A DNA stretch of 64,000 nt from Prevotellaceae bacterium UBA6398. GTDB lineage: Bacteria; Bacteroidota; Bacteroidia; Bacteroidales; Bacteroidaceae. Below, piece after piece: positions 52,154-60,598 of this stretch. The stretch's first letter is position 1. Each line of letters starts with the position of its first letter. The position numbers and the translations under genes are program-made. Location: positions 31,654 through 95,653 of the forward strand of contig DJQA01000016.1 in NCBI GenBank assembly GCA_002437495.1, given 5' to 3'. The notes beneath the pieces are model-generated. The model was not told the DNA's origin. It did not search any database and worked only from the letters and a program-made list of their open reading frames with translations.

Positions 52154-52877
52154 AAAAAAGATGAATATTGCAAGAAATCAAACCCTAAGGGCGGAAAAAC
52201 TCGCGCTTGCCGTCTTCATTGTGCTGCAAACCGTGGCTTTTCAATTTACGTCTGCGCAGAAGAGGAGCAAAACTTTTACCGAGCAGTCAATGGAACGGCA
52301 GGGAATGGTGAGGGTGCGCGACATCGACCCCGAAATCCTTGTAAGTCTTATGTACACCCGCCCCGATAATTTCACCGGACGCATATTATACACCGATTTG
52401 CATACGGCATACCTTCATCCGCAGGCAGCAAGAGCCCTTAAACGGGCTCAGCGTATGCTGCGCCAATCACACCCCGGCCTAACGCTGAAGGTTTACGATG
52501 CGGCGCGCCCCATGTCGGTTCAGCAGAAGATGTGGAACGTGGTGGCTGGAACTAAAAAAGAAATTTACGTAAGCAATCCTGCACGCGGCGGCGGACTTCA
52601 CAACTACGGTCTTGCCGTTGATATAACAATAGCCGATGAAAAAGGAGACAGCATAACAATGGGCACGCGTATTGACAACATGACTCCTCTTGCCCATATT
52701 GACAGGGAAGAGGAGCTTGTAAAGAAAAAGCGGCTCACAAAAGAAGCCGTTTACAACCGCCGACTGCTGCGAAGGGTGATGACACGGGCGGGATTTCACA
52801 CCCTGCGTTCCGAATGGTGGCATTTCAACTACACCTCGCGTGCCAATGCCCGCAAAAACTACAAGGTAATAAGATAA
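52143..52877 (+). CDS. D-alanyl-D-alanine dipeptidase (VanX/DdpX, M15D)
   Basis: The 244-residue protein has a hydrophobic N-terminal signal (LAVFIVLQTVAFQFTSAQ). The zinc site of M15D enzymes is intact: GGLHNYGLAVDI and SEWWHFNY, with the earlier VYDAARPMSVQ loop. It cleaves free D-Ala-D-Ala, a cell-wall recycling or scavenging function; no VanA/VanH/VanS neighbours occur, so vancomycin resistance should not be inferred. Start may be at 52143 or the second Met at 52161. Confidence 0.92.
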   Translation: MKGKKKMNIARNQTLRAEKLALAVFIVLQTVAFQFTSAQKRSKTFTEQSMERQGMVRVRDIDPEILVSLMYTRPDNFTGRILYTDLHTAYLHPQAARALKRAQRMLRQSHPGLTLKVYDAARPMSVQQKMWNVVAGTKKEIYVSNPARGGGLHNYGLAVDITIADEKGDSITMGTRIDNMTPLAHIDREEELVKKKRLTKEAVYNRRLLRRVMTRAGFHTLRSEWWHFNYTSRANARKNYKVIR

Positions 52878-52894
52878 TAAGCCTAAAAACAGGG

Positions 52895-53620
52895 ATGCTG
52901 ATAAGTTCAAAGGCCGTTGTGCTGCGTACCACAAAATATAACGATAACACATTGATTGTGGACGCATATACCGAAAAGGAGGGGCGCAGAGGATTTCTTG
53001 TGCGCATACCTAAAACGCGCAGAGCCTCGGTTAAGAACGTGCTTTTTTCGCCCATGGCAATTTTGAACGTAGAGTGGAATGAGCATGCAGCGTCAAGGCT
53101 CGCACGAATAAGGTCGGTGCAGCCGGCATACATATATGCCGACATTCCTTTTTCGCCGGCAAAAGCGGCAGTGGCAATGTTTCTTGCCGAATTTCTATCG
53201 GCAGTTCTTCGCGCACCGGTTGCCGATAGTAACATTTTCGCGTTTATTTCAACCTCGCTGCAGTGGTTTGACTGTGAGAAGGGAAACTGCGCAAATTTCC
53301 ATATTGTATTCCTGCTTCATTTGTCAACTTATCTTGGCATAGCGCCAAATACGGAAAATTTCAGCCGGGGGGATTACTTTGATATGGAGAACGGATGCTT
53401 TTGCGCTTTTCGCCCCGCAACCTCCCACGTGGTCGAGCCGGAAGAGGCATCGCATCTGCCGGCTTTAATGCGGCTCACGTTTGCCACAGCCTCAAGATTG
53501 GCGTTCAACCGCATCCGGCGGTCGCACATTTTGCAAGGTATAATAGAGTATTATTCCATACATTTGCCAAACTTCCCTGCACTGAAATCGCCCGAAATAC
53601 TTCACGAGCTGTTTTGCTGA
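52895..53620 (+). CDS. recO: DNA repair protein RecO
   Basis: RecO helps load RecA on single-stranded gaps. The protein is 241 residues from MLISSKAVVLRTTKYNDN. The N-terminal OB-fold (KAVVLRTTKYNDNTLIVDAYTEKEGRRGFLV) fits the family; the rest is poorly conserved helical sequence as usual. The zinc-site cysteines found in many RecO proteins are not evident. It is the last gene of the run from dgt. Confidence 0.9.
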   Translation: MLISSKAVVLRTTKYNDNTLIVDAYTEKEGRRGFLVRIPKTRRASVKNVLFSPMAILNVEWNEHAASRLARIRSVQPAYIYADIPFSPAKAAVAMFLAEFLSAVLRAPVADSNIFAFISTSLQWFDCEKGNCANFHIVFLLHLSTYLGIAPNTENFSRGDYFDMENGCFCAFRPATSHVVEPEEASHLPALMRLTFATASRLAFNRIRRSHILQGIIEYYSIHLPNFPALKSPEILHELFC

Positions 53621-53657
53621 CGGCGCGAACTTGTTTTTCGGAAGTTTGCAACGAAAT

Positions 53658-53743
53658 AAAAAAGGTCTGATGTAGTTTAAATTATATCAGACATAATTTT
53701 TCCTACATAGGACATTTTTTCTCCGATGTCCCATGTGGTTTTC
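53658..53743 (-). repeat. 21-bp-phased double-hairpin intergenic repeat, copy H
   Basis: This copy is inverted and lies about 40 bases after recO. On the minus strand: GAAAACCACATGGGACATCGG, linker, AATGTCCTATGTAGG, A5 linker, ATTATGTCTGATATAATTT, AAACTACATCAGACC and T-run. Its 5' flank (minus strand) CTGCAAATGGCGCAAAGG is shared with E and F. The 343-base gap 53621-53963 otherwise holds the tRNA promoter. Confidence 0.85.
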
Positions 53744-53891
53744 GCAGCTTGCCTTTGCGCCATTTGCAGGTGCGAGCCGAATATGCCCCGGTTTAGGTGC
53801 AAATCAAGGAATAATATTTACCCCAAACTCGCGTATAACATGGGTTATTCGGTGAATTTGCATTGAAAAACCAAAAAACGCGCATATAAAT

Positions 53892-53922
53892 TTTGTCGGT
53901 AAATATAAATGACGTAATTTTG
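53892..53922 (+). promoter_or_regulatory. promoter of tRNA-Glu and rpsT
   Basis: TTTG, 19 bases, then TAATTTTG: the best plus-strand match to the Bacteroidota consensus in this window. The tRNA begins 42 bases after the box. Confidence 0.8.
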
Positions 53923-53963
53923 CAGTCGCAACTGAAGGCAGGCCCTTTGGCTCGCAAACAGGC

Positions 53964-54035
53964 GGCCGATTCGTCTATCGGTTAGGACGAGAGATTTTCA
54001 TTCTCTAAAGAGCAGTTCGACTCTGCTATCGGCTA
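53964..54035 (+). tRNA. tRNA-Glu (anticodon UUC)
   Basis: A 72-base cloverleaf is visible: acceptor arms GGCCGAT/ATCGGCT with a G-U first pair, D-arm with GGTTAGGAC, anticodon stem GAGAG/TTCTC around the loop with TTC, and TTCGACTC in the T-arm. The CCA end is not encoded. It is the only tRNA seen, and rpsT starts 20 bases later on the same transcript. Confidence 0.96.
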
Positions 54036-54055
54036 CAATAAAAAGAAAATAAAAG

Positions 54056-54310
54056 ATGGCAAATCACAAATCCTCAATAAAGAGAATCCGTCAAGCGGCA
54101 GCGCGTCGTTTGCACAACCGTTATTATGCAAAGACAATGCGTAACGCATTGCGCGACTTGCGCGCCACGAAAGACAAGGCAGCTGCCGAAGAACAGTTGC
54201 CCAAAGTGCAGAAGTTGCTCGACAAATTGGCAAAGTCTCATGTGATTCACAAGAACAAGGTGGCCAATTTAAAGTCGTCGGTTGCGAAGCACGTAAATTC
54301 CTTGAAGTAA
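54056..54310 (+). CDS. rpsT: 30S ribosomal protein S20
   Basis: The 84-residue basic helical protein opens MANHKSSIKRIRQAAARRLHN, the conserved S20 start, and continues with AEEQLPKVQKLLDKLAKSHVIHKNKVANLKS. It binds 16S rRNA early in subunit assembly. The tRNA-Glu-rpsT order is common in this phylum. Confidence 0.98.
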   Translation: MANHKSSIKRIRQAAARRLHNRYYAKTMRNALRDLRATKDKAAAEEQLPKVQKLLDKLAKSHVIHKNKVANLKSSVAKHVNSLK

Positions 54311-54342
54311 GTTTTTCATACTATTTATTTTTAGGTTATTTA

Positions 54343-54380
54343 TTAAGCGGACGACCCTGAAAAGGGCTGTATCGCTTTTT
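54343..54380 (+). terminator. probable terminator after rpsT
   Basis: AGCG...CGCT with an inner CCCT/AGGG stem, followed by T5 and a T-rich stretch, 32 bases after the rpsT stop. Confidence 0.55.
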
Positions 54381-54423
54381 ATTCTTTTCCATAAGCCGTA
54401 AGGCCGATTAAGCGCATGAAGCA

Positions 54424-55008
54424 ATGCCCATAGAGAAACTTCCCTCGCTTTTGGCACTGATACTCGCCGTTGGATATTCGCCGGGTCCGGCAAATATATT
54501 CAGCCTTATGTGTTCAATGCGCAATGGCAGGAAGGCAGCCTTAAGAATGTGGTTGGGGCTTTTAACGGGATTCACCATTGCCGTGGTGGTTCTTGCGGTG
54601 GCAACGCACTTCATCGGAGAGAGCATGGGCAGGTATGTAAGGTATGTGAAATATATCGGGGCGGCTTACATATTATACCTGGCGTGGAAAACCTATTCGT
54701 CTCCCGAGGGGCAGCAGCGTCAAACCAGGGGATGTTCTTTCATGTCGGGCATGGTTATGCAGCTAACCAACGCCAAGATACTGCTTTTCGACCTCATGGT
54801 GTTTTCCACTTTCGTACTCCCATATTCCGATGCGCTTCCCGATTTGCTATATGTCGCCGCATTCCTGTCGCTGGCCGGTCCGGGGGCTAACCTTGTGTGG
54901 TTGCTTATGGGCGGTTTTCTACACAGAGTGTTTGCCAGGCATCAAAGAAAAATGGAAATAGCCATGGCCATGTGCCTTGCAGCCTGCGCCGTTGCAATAG
55001 TGATTTAA
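54424..55008 (+). CDS. LysE/RhtB-family amino-acid exporter
   Basis: The 194-residue protein has about six membrane helices and the family N-terminus: ILAVGYSPGPANIFSLMCSM matches the GPxN motif. FMSGMVMQLTNAKILLFDLMVFSTF is the conserved second half. Members export amino acids such as lysine, threonine or homoserine; the substrate here is unknown. It lies alone between rpsT and gyrB. Confidence 0.9.
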   Translation: MPIEKLPSLLALILAVGYSPGPANIFSLMCSMRNGRKAALRMWLGLLTGFTIAVVVLAVATHFIGESMGRYVRYVKYIGAAYILYLAWKTYSSPEGQQRQTRGCSFMSGMVMQLTNAKILLFDLMVFSTFVLPYSDALPDLLYVAAFLSLAGPGANLVWLLMGGFLHRVFARHQRKMEIAMAMCLAACAVAIVI

Positions 55009-55117
55009 ACACCGCAGCCTTAGGGCTGGGCAGAGAGGTGTGTCGTTCATGCGGTAAATACTTTTGCGCGGTTTGTTTTTAGTGTGCCGAAGCTGCGGTA
55101 GTATCGGCTTTTTTTGC

Positions 55118-55125
55118 TAACTTTG
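55118..55125 (+). promoter_or_regulatory. candidate -7 box for gyrB
   Basis: TAACTTTG fits TAnnTTTG and lies 34 bases before the gyrB ATG. Confidence 0.5.
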
Positions 55126-55159
55126 TGGCTAATAACATCTACATTCACAAAGAAAAAAC

Positions 55160-57118
55160 ATGGACGAAAGAGAGAAGTTGGCGGTAGAAAATTATTCCGC
55201 GAGTAACATACAAGTCCTCGAAGGCCTTGAGGCTGTTCGCAAGCGTCCAGCCATGTATATTGGCGATATAGGCGAAAAAGGTCTTCACCATCTTGTCTAT
55301 GAAACGGTTGATAACTCTATCGACGAGGCCCTTGCAGGATATTGCACACACATAGAAGTAACTATTTGCGAAGACAACTCCATAATTGTACAAGATGACG
55401 GCCGTGGAATACCGGTTGACATGCACGAAAAAGAACACAAGTCGGCGCTCGAGGTGGTTATGACGGTGCTCCATGCGGGCGGAAAATTCAACAAAAGCTC
55501 CTATAAAGTTTCCGGCGGTCTCCACGGCGTGGGCGTTTCGTGCGTAAACGCCTTGTCAACCAAAATGGTTTCGCAAGTGTTTCGTAACGGCAAAATATAC
55601 CAGCAGGAATATTCACGCGGCAAAGCCGTATATCCGGTGAAAGTGGTGGGGGATAGCGAACTGCACGGAACACGGCAGCATTTTTGGCCCGATGGCAGTA
55701 TTTTCATAACCACAACCTATAAATACAACATTCTGGCCAACCGCATGCGCGAGCTTGCGTACCTTAACGCCGGGCTGAGAATAACGCTAACCGATCTGCG
55801 TCCCGATGAGGAGGGAAAGACACGGCAAGACGTGTTTTACAGTGAAAAGGGATTGCGTGAGTTCGTGAAATACATCGATTCAAGCCGCATACACCTTTTC
55901 GATGACGTAATTTACCTAAACACCGAGAAAAACGACATTCCAATCGAGGCGGCGATAATGTACAACACATCCTCGAGCGAAAACATACATTCCTACGTAA
56001 ACAACATCAACACCATAGAAGGCGGCACCCATGTGATGGGCTTCCGTCAGGCACTTACCCGCGTTTTGAAAAAATACGCCGAGGACAATTACCAAAAGGT
56101 TATCGAGAAGAGCAAAGTTGAGATTGCACCCGAGGATTTCCGCGAAGGGCTTACGGCTGTAATATCCGTAAAGGTTTCGGAACCGCAGTTTGAGGGGCAG
56201 ACAAAAACAAAGCTCGGCAATAACGAAGTTGCCGGAGCCGTAAACCAGGCTGTTGGCGAGGCGTTGTCGAACTATTTGGAGGAACATCCCAAGGAGGCAA
56301 AGCTGATAATCGACAAGGTGGTGCTTGCCGCATCAGCGCGAATTGCCGCAAAAAAAGCGCGCGAGAGTGTGCTACGCAAAAATGCGCTTAGCGGCGGAGG
56401 GCTGCCGGGAAAACTTGCCGACTGCTCATCGAAAGACCCGGCAGAGTGCGAACTGTTTCTTGTGGAGGGCGACTCGGCAGGAGGCTCGGCAAAGCAGGGA
56501 CGCGCCCGCGAAACGCAGGCTATATTGCCTTTGCGCGGAAAAATACTCAATGTGGAAAAAGCAATGTGGCACAAGGCTTTCGAGAGCGATGAGGTGAACA
56601 ACATAATACAGGCGTTGGGCGTGCGTTTCGGAGTAAACGGCGACAGCAAGGAAGCAAACATTGAAAAACTGCGCTACCACAAGGTTATAATAATGACCGA
56701 TGCCGATGTAGATGGCTCGCACATCGACACTCTCATCATGACGCTCTTTTACCGCTATATGCCGCAGATAATCGAAGACGGTTACCTATACATAGCTACG
56801 CCGCCGCTATACCTGTGCAAAAAAGGAAAGGTAGAGGAATATTGTTATACCGATGCCGACCGCCGCAGGTTTATGGAGAAATACAACAACGGCAGCGAGG
56901 AGGGAATTAACACCCAACGCTATAAAGGTCTTGGCGAGATGAACCCCGACCAGCTTTGGGACACAACAATGAACCCCGACACCCGACTTTTGAAACAGGT
57001 TACGATAGAAAACGCAGCCGATGCCGACTACATATTCTCCATGCTTATGGGCGAGGATGTAGGTCCGCGTCGCGAGTTCATAGAGCAAAACGCAACGTTC
57101 GCCAACGTGGACGCATAA
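55160..57118 (+). CDS. gyrB: DNA gyrase subunit B
   Basis: GyrB powers negative supercoiling. The 652-residue protein has YETVDNSIDEALAGYC, VQDDGRGIPVDMH, VSGGLHGVGVSCVNALS, the TOPRIM LVEGDSAGGSAKQGR and TDADVDGSHIDTLIM, and the C-terminal QRYKGLGEMNPDQLWDTTM. This is the normal Bacteroidota length without the long enteric insertion. A terminator at 57147 follows. Confidence 0.97.
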   Translation: MDEREKLAVENYSASNIQVLEGLEAVRKRPAMYIGDIGEKGLHHLVYETVDNSIDEALAGYCTHIEVTICEDNSIIVQDDGRGIPVDMHEKEHKSALEVVMTVLHAGGKFNKSSYKVSGGLHGVGVSCVNALSTKMVSQVFRNGKIYQQEYSRGKAVYPVKVVGDSELHGTRQHFWPDGSIFITTTYKYNILANRMRELAYLNAGLRITLTDLRPDEEGKTRQDVFYSEKGLREFVKYIDSSRIHLFDDVIYLNTEKNDIPIEAAIMYNTSSSENIHSYVNNINTIEGGTHVMGFRQALTRVLKKYAEDNYQKVIEKSKVEIAPEDFREGLTAVISVKVSEPQFEGQTKTKLGNNEVAGAVNQAVGEALSNYLEEHPKEAKLIIDKVVLAASARIAAKKARESVLRKNALSGGGLPGKLADCSSKDPAECELFLVEGDSAGGSAKQGRARETQAILPLRGKILNVEKAMWHKAFESDEVNNIIQALGVRFGVNGDSKEANIEKLRYHKVIIMTDADVDGSHIDTLIMTLFYRYMPQIIEDGYLYIATPPLYLCKKGKVEEYCYTDADRRRFMEKYNNGSEEGINTQRYKGLGEMNPDQLWDTTMNPDTRLLKQVTIENAADADYIFSMLMGEDVGPRREFIEQNATFANVDA

Positions 57119-57146
57119 AAACCGTGCAACGGAAAATTTTCAATAG

Positions 57147-57172
57147 GGCGCATCTGCACGATGCGCCTTTTT
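57147..57172 (+). terminator. rho-independent terminator after gyrB
   Basis: GGCGCATC, loop TGCAC, GATGCGCC and T5, 28 bases after the stop codon. Confidence 0.9.
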
Positions 57173-57279
57173 GTTTCCTTGAGTACGTGGCAAAAACTGC
57201 GTACAATGGCGAATAGAAAACCGGACATATATTCCGTGGCAACGTAAGAGAGAGAAGTAAGGTTGCTGGTTGACAGACG

Positions 57280-57367
57280 AAAAATTATGTCTGATGTGGA
57301 AAATTTTACATCAGACATAATTTTTTCTACATAGGACGTAGTTTTTTCTATGTCCTATGTGGTTTTT
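57280..57367 (-). repeat. 21-bp-phased double-hairpin intergenic repeat, copy I
   Basis: This copy is inverted and lies between convergent gyrB and the GH43 gene. On the minus strand: AAACCACATAGGACATAG, A-linker, ACTACGTCCTATGTAG, A-linker, ATTATGTCTGATGTAAAATT and TTCCACATCAGACATAAT. In hairpin 1 the usual GGGAC/GTCCC pair has become AGGAC/GTCCT, a matched change on both arms. Confidence 0.88.
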
Positions 57368-57381
57368 GCGGTTTTGTAAAT

Positions 57382-58332
57382 TTATTTTACGGGAAGGAAT
57401 TTGCCGTTTTTTATTACGGCATCCTTTATTGTGAGCGTGCTTCCCGCCTCGTTGGGGGAGTGGAACGACATTTTAAGGTTGCCGTTAAGGTCGCGGAACA
57501 CCATTTGGTGTCCTCCGCTGTTGGAGAATATCGTGTTTTTTTCGTGAACCCATGGTCCTGTTACTTTTCCCGATTTTGAAATCGCCTGACCTATGGAATA
57601 TTTGGGCGCGAAGCTTGACCACAGCATGAGCAGGTGGCCGCTTTTGTCATCGCGCCACACGAACGGTGCATCGGTTACATTGGCTTTTCCGTTGGCATCT
57701 CTTGCCCACGGTGCGTCGATGGTGCGGAACAGCCGTATCGGGTCGCCTACTGTTCCGTTGAGTTCCTTGTTAAGGCGCTGGCACCATATTTCGCCCACGC
57801 CATCGGTTACGTTTGGTCCGTTCCACTCCACGCTGAAGAATGTCCATGGTTCGCCGTCCTTGTCAATATATAGCGATGCGTCAAGGCATTGCATTCCCGA
57901 AGGTGTTATGAACAGGCGGTCATCGGGTATGATGTTTTTGTATGGGCCGAGCGGGCCGTTGTCGGAGCGCAGCACCGTGGTTCCGCGCATTATCCCTTTT
58001 GCGTGGTTGGCTACCGTTACGAAACAGTAGTATTTGCCGTTGTAATAGTATGTGTCGGGCGCCCACCAGTCGTCAGGACACTTGTAGCCTTTGGGAATAT
58101 GGTATACAAATCCCGCTTCGTCCCAGTTTTCAAGGTCTTTGCTCTTGTAGGCAAAGAGTATTGCGTTTTCCGGTCCGCGCCGCGAGGTTATAAGATAATA
58201 TTCCCCATTTTCGCGGTCAACGGTTATGAACGGGTCGCGGCATTTAATCTGCGATGTGGGGATGTTGGTTTTCTGTGCGCACAGGTGCAATGAAATAAAC
58301 AGTGCGAACAGCAATGAAAGTTTTATTCTCAT
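57382..58332 (-). CDS. glycoside hydrolase family 43-like secreted protein
   Basis: The 316-residue protein has a signal peptide (LSLLFALFISLHLCAQ) and the GH43 propeller: first Asp33 in KCRDPFITVD, second Asp151 in QCLDASLYID, and the ASDxY-like APDTYYYNGKYYC. At the place where GH43 enzymes usually carry the acid Glu (E-x-P), this protein has Asp221 in VTDAPFVWRDD. It may have changed activity or another acid residue. It is divergent from a WYL regulator, 115 bases apart; these may form a regulator-target pair. Substrate unknown. Confidence 0.8.
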   Translation of the reverse strand: MRIKLSLLFALFISLHLCAQKTNIPTSQIKCRDPFITVDRENGEYYLITSRRGPENAILFAYKSKDLENWDEAGFVYHIPKGYKCPDDWWAPDTYYYNGKYYCFVTVANHAKGIMRGTTVLRSDNGPLGPYKNIIPDDRLFITPSGMQCLDASLYIDKDGEPWTFFSVEWNGPNVTDGVGEIWCQRLNKELNGTVGDPIRLFRTIDAPWARDANGKANVTDAPFVWRDDKSGHLLMLWSSFAPKYSIGQAISKSGKVTGPWVHEKNTIFSNSGGHQMVFRDLNGNLKMSFHSPNEAGSTLTIKDAVIKNGKFLPVK

Positions 58333-58447
58333 ACCTTTTGATTTTGTGTGTGTGGAAACAAATGCTTAAATTTGAATGTAAAATTAGCCATATTCTTCAT
58401 AACGCCCGGCATCAGGCGGCGGAAACTTCGCAAATCATACAACGTTT

Positions 58448-59356
58448 ATGGAACTTGGAAAATTAGACAGACAGCTTAGGCTTATGGCTCTTTTGGCCGG
58501 GAACACAAGTCTCACTAACGAGGATATTGCCTCGCGAATTTCGCTCAGTAAACGTTCGGTGTATCGTTACCTTGATGCTTTCCGCGACATGGGATTTATT
58601 GTGGAACGCAGCGGCGACATTTATAGGCTTGACAAGAACTCGCCGTTCTTCCGCGAAATATGTGGCGGCGTTATGTTCACCGAGGACGAGGCTGCCACGG
58701 TGGCGCAATTGCTGGCGGCGGTGGGAGACAACAGCACGCGTGCGAGAGGTCTGCGCCGAAAGCTTGAGCGGATTTACGACTACAAGGTTCTTGAAAGCCA
58801 TGAGGCAGACAGAAGGCTTGCCGAAAACACTTCGCGCCTTTACGAGGCGGTTAAGCAGCATCTTACGGTGGTGCTGAAATCCTACCGCTCGCTACACGGC
58901 GGTAGCGTTTGCGACAGGATAGTTGAGCCTTACCGTTTTATGAATTCCAACGATGATATACGCTGCTACGAACTCGCTTCGGAGCAGAACAAGACGTTCA
59001 AGATTTCAAGAATAGGCGAGGTTAAGCTGCTCGACATAAAATGGATTGCGGAACCTGCGCACGAACAGATTTATACCGATGCGTTCGGGTTTACCGGCAC
59101 GCCCATTGACACCATAGCACTGCGGCTCACACCACGCGCCGCATCGCTTTTGCGTGAGGAGTATCCCAAGGCTCGACCGTTCTTAACCGATGACGTGGAC
59201 GGCACAAGTGTGTATGAGGAAAATGTTTGCAGCTATCTTGGAGCAATGAGGTTTGTGTTCGGGCTCTACAGCGATGTGGAGGTTGTGAAGTCTGAGAAAT
59301 TCAAGAAGTTTCTGAAAGAAAAAGCCGAAGATTTAACATTGCATTTCGCGGAATGA
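58448..59356 (+). CDS. HTH- and WYL-domain transcriptional regulator
   Basis: The 302-residue protein starts with a winged helix-turn-helix (SLTNEDIASRISLSKRSVYRYLDAFRDMGF at residues 24-53) and continues with a WYL domain and its C-terminal extension (YRSLHGGSVCDRIVEPYRFM, CYELASEQNKTFKISRIGEV, and the SYLGAMRFVFGLYSDVEVV end). WYL domains sense ligands, in some cases nucleic acids. Divergent orientation from the GH43 gene suggests it might regulate it. No clear -7 box is visible in the 115-base gap. Confidence 0.88.
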   Translation: MELGKLDRQLRLMALLAGNTSLTNEDIASRISLSKRSVYRYLDAFRDMGFIVERSGDIYRLDKNSPFFREICGGVMFTEDEAATVAQLLAAVGDNSTRARGLRRKLERIYDYKVLESHEADRRLAENTSRLYEAVKQHLTVVLKSYRSLHGGSVCDRIVEPYRFMNSNDDIRCYELASEQNKTFKISRIGEVKLLDIKWIAEPAHEQIYTDAFGFTGTPIDTIALRLTPRAASLLREEYPKARPFLTDDVDGTSVYEENVCSYLGAMRFVFGLYSDVEVVKSEKFKKFLKEKAEDLTLHFAE

Positions 59357-59415
59357 CGTAGATTGTCACTGCAAAACGGTTCTTTTGCATTGTAAATAGA
59401 AAAAGCTATACAGAA

Positions 59416-59721
59416 ATGAGAAAAGAACTTACTTGCGACATCATCGGCATAAGCAAAACCGCTCAGCGGGAGTTTTCAATAAAGAGAGTATTCATTAATA
59501 TTGGCGGGCGCATACTTGCTTCCGTTCCGGTGGTGAAACTTGCGCAGCTCTATTCGTTCCTTCTTGAGGAAAAGGTAAGCCCGCGCCGTGCACTGCGTTT
59601 TCTTAATGCCTCTGCGGCAATCACCCTGCTTTTGTGCGTGAACGTAAGCAACATCGGTGCCACACTTGTTTTTGCCGCATGGACGGCGCTCGCATGCCGC
59701 CGATGCCGTATAAGAGACTGA
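59416..59721 (+). CDS. hypothetical small membrane protein, 101 aa
   Basis: The 101-residue protein starts MRKELTCDIIGISKTAQREF and has one or two hydrophobic segments near the C-terminus (ASAAITLLLCVNVSNIGATLVFAAWTALAC) and a basic end (RRCRIRD). It starts 59 bases after the WYL regulator and is followed by a hairpin. I do not recognise a family. Coding composition and spacing support it modestly. Confidence 0.55.
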   Translation: MRKELTCDIIGISKTAQREFSIKRVFINIGGRILASVPVVKLAQLYSFLLEEKVSPRRALRFLNASAAITLLLCVNVSNIGATLVFAAWTALACRRCRIRD

Positions 59722-59744
59722 AACACACACAAACCTTATATCAA

Positions 59745-59781
59745 CAATAAAGGCGCAACGTTTTTTGTTACGCCTTTATTG
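59745..59781. terminator. bidirectional hairpin between the small membrane protein and rlpA
   Basis: CAATAAAGGCG and CGCCTTTATTG form an 11-bp stem around a loop with AACG and GTTA, at the meeting point of convergent genes. The A/T ends resemble a bidirectional terminator although the T-run is short. Confidence 0.65.
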
Positions 59782-59801
59782 TATACTATATGCGTTTGTT
59801 G

Positions 59802-60392
59802 TTATTTGTTTTCGGCCGACAGCACATTGCGCATTATGCGGTAGCGCGGTTCGGATTTCTTGCCTTTATGCAATTTTGCAACGGCAATTTTCTTTGTTTT
59901 CTTTTCTAAGTCCTTGTTGGCGGCAGCCTTGGCCTCGGCGAGCGTTACGTATTCACCCGTGTTGGGGTCGGTGAGCTTCAGCTGTGGCACGGTTGATGAT
60001 CTTTCATCGCGAAACGGAACCCATGGCTCCACCTTTTCAACCTGCACGCTTGCCACGCCCATTCTGATTATGTCAAGCTTCTTAGCCGCCGCATATGAGA
60101 GGTCGATAATACGGCTTCGCCCGAATGGACCGCGGTCGGTAACTTTTACATAAACTTCTTTGTCGTTTTTGATGTTGCGCACCCTGAGCGTCGTGCCTAA
60201 CGGATAGGTTTTGTGTGCGCATGTCATGCTATCGCGGTGGTACTTGGAACCATCGCTCATTCTTGCGCCGTGCAGGCGATGGGAGTAATAAGTTGCCTTG
60301 CCCCTTTCCTGTGCGTTTGCGTTTAACAAAAACGCCATCAGCACTGCTGACAATGCTATTAATTTCTTTATGTAGCTTTCAAATTTCTTCAT
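59802..60392 (-). CDS. rlpA: septal-ring lytic transglycosylase RlpA family protein
   Basis: The 196-residue protein has a signal peptide (LIALSAVLMAFLLNANAQ) and a double-psi beta-barrel: GKATYYSHRLHGARMSDGSK, TCAHKTYPLGTTLRVRNI and VTDRGPFGRSRIIDLSYAAA, with the catalytic Asp in DRGPF. It cleaves or binds peptidoglycan strands lacking stem peptides. There is no C-terminal SPOR domain, so septal targeting may differ. Its promoter implies almost no leader. Confidence 0.9.
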   Translation of the reverse strand: MKKFESYIKKLIALSAVLMAFLLNANAQERGKATYYSHRLHGARMSDGSKYHRDSMTCAHKTYPLGTTLRVRNIKNDKEVYVKVTDRGPFGRSRIIDLSYAAAKKLDIIRMGVASVQVEKVEPWVPFRDERSSTVPQLKLTDPNTGEYVTLAEAKAAANKDLEKKTKKIAVAKLHKGKKSEPRYRIMRNVLSAENK

Positions 60393-60399
60393 AACGCTG

Positions 60400-60430
60400 C
60401 AAAGTTATGCATTTTTCGCCAAACGGCAAA
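60400..60430 (-). promoter_or_regulatory. promoter of rlpA, nearly leaderless
   Basis: TTTG, 19 bases, then TAACTTTG on the minus strand match both boxes. The -7 box ends 7 bases before the ATG at 60392, so the leader would be about 4 bases. Confidence 0.65.
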
Positions 60431-60598
60431 ATTTACATTGTTCTACACGAGGTACATAGCACTTTCCTATAATGAAAACGGTGTGCCGATTAAACAATGT
60501 TCACGCTCGCCGATATGCGTGTACGAAAGGGATTGCCGTAAATTAGCTGCATGTGGGCAGGGTGTGCACGTTAAAAAATATTTAGCCCCCGCCAAGTG

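Noticed and set aside
52143..52877. Vancomycin resistance from the VanX-like gene
   Set aside because: No VanA, VanH, VanR or VanS neighbours; lone VanX-type dipeptidases are common in cell-wall recycling.
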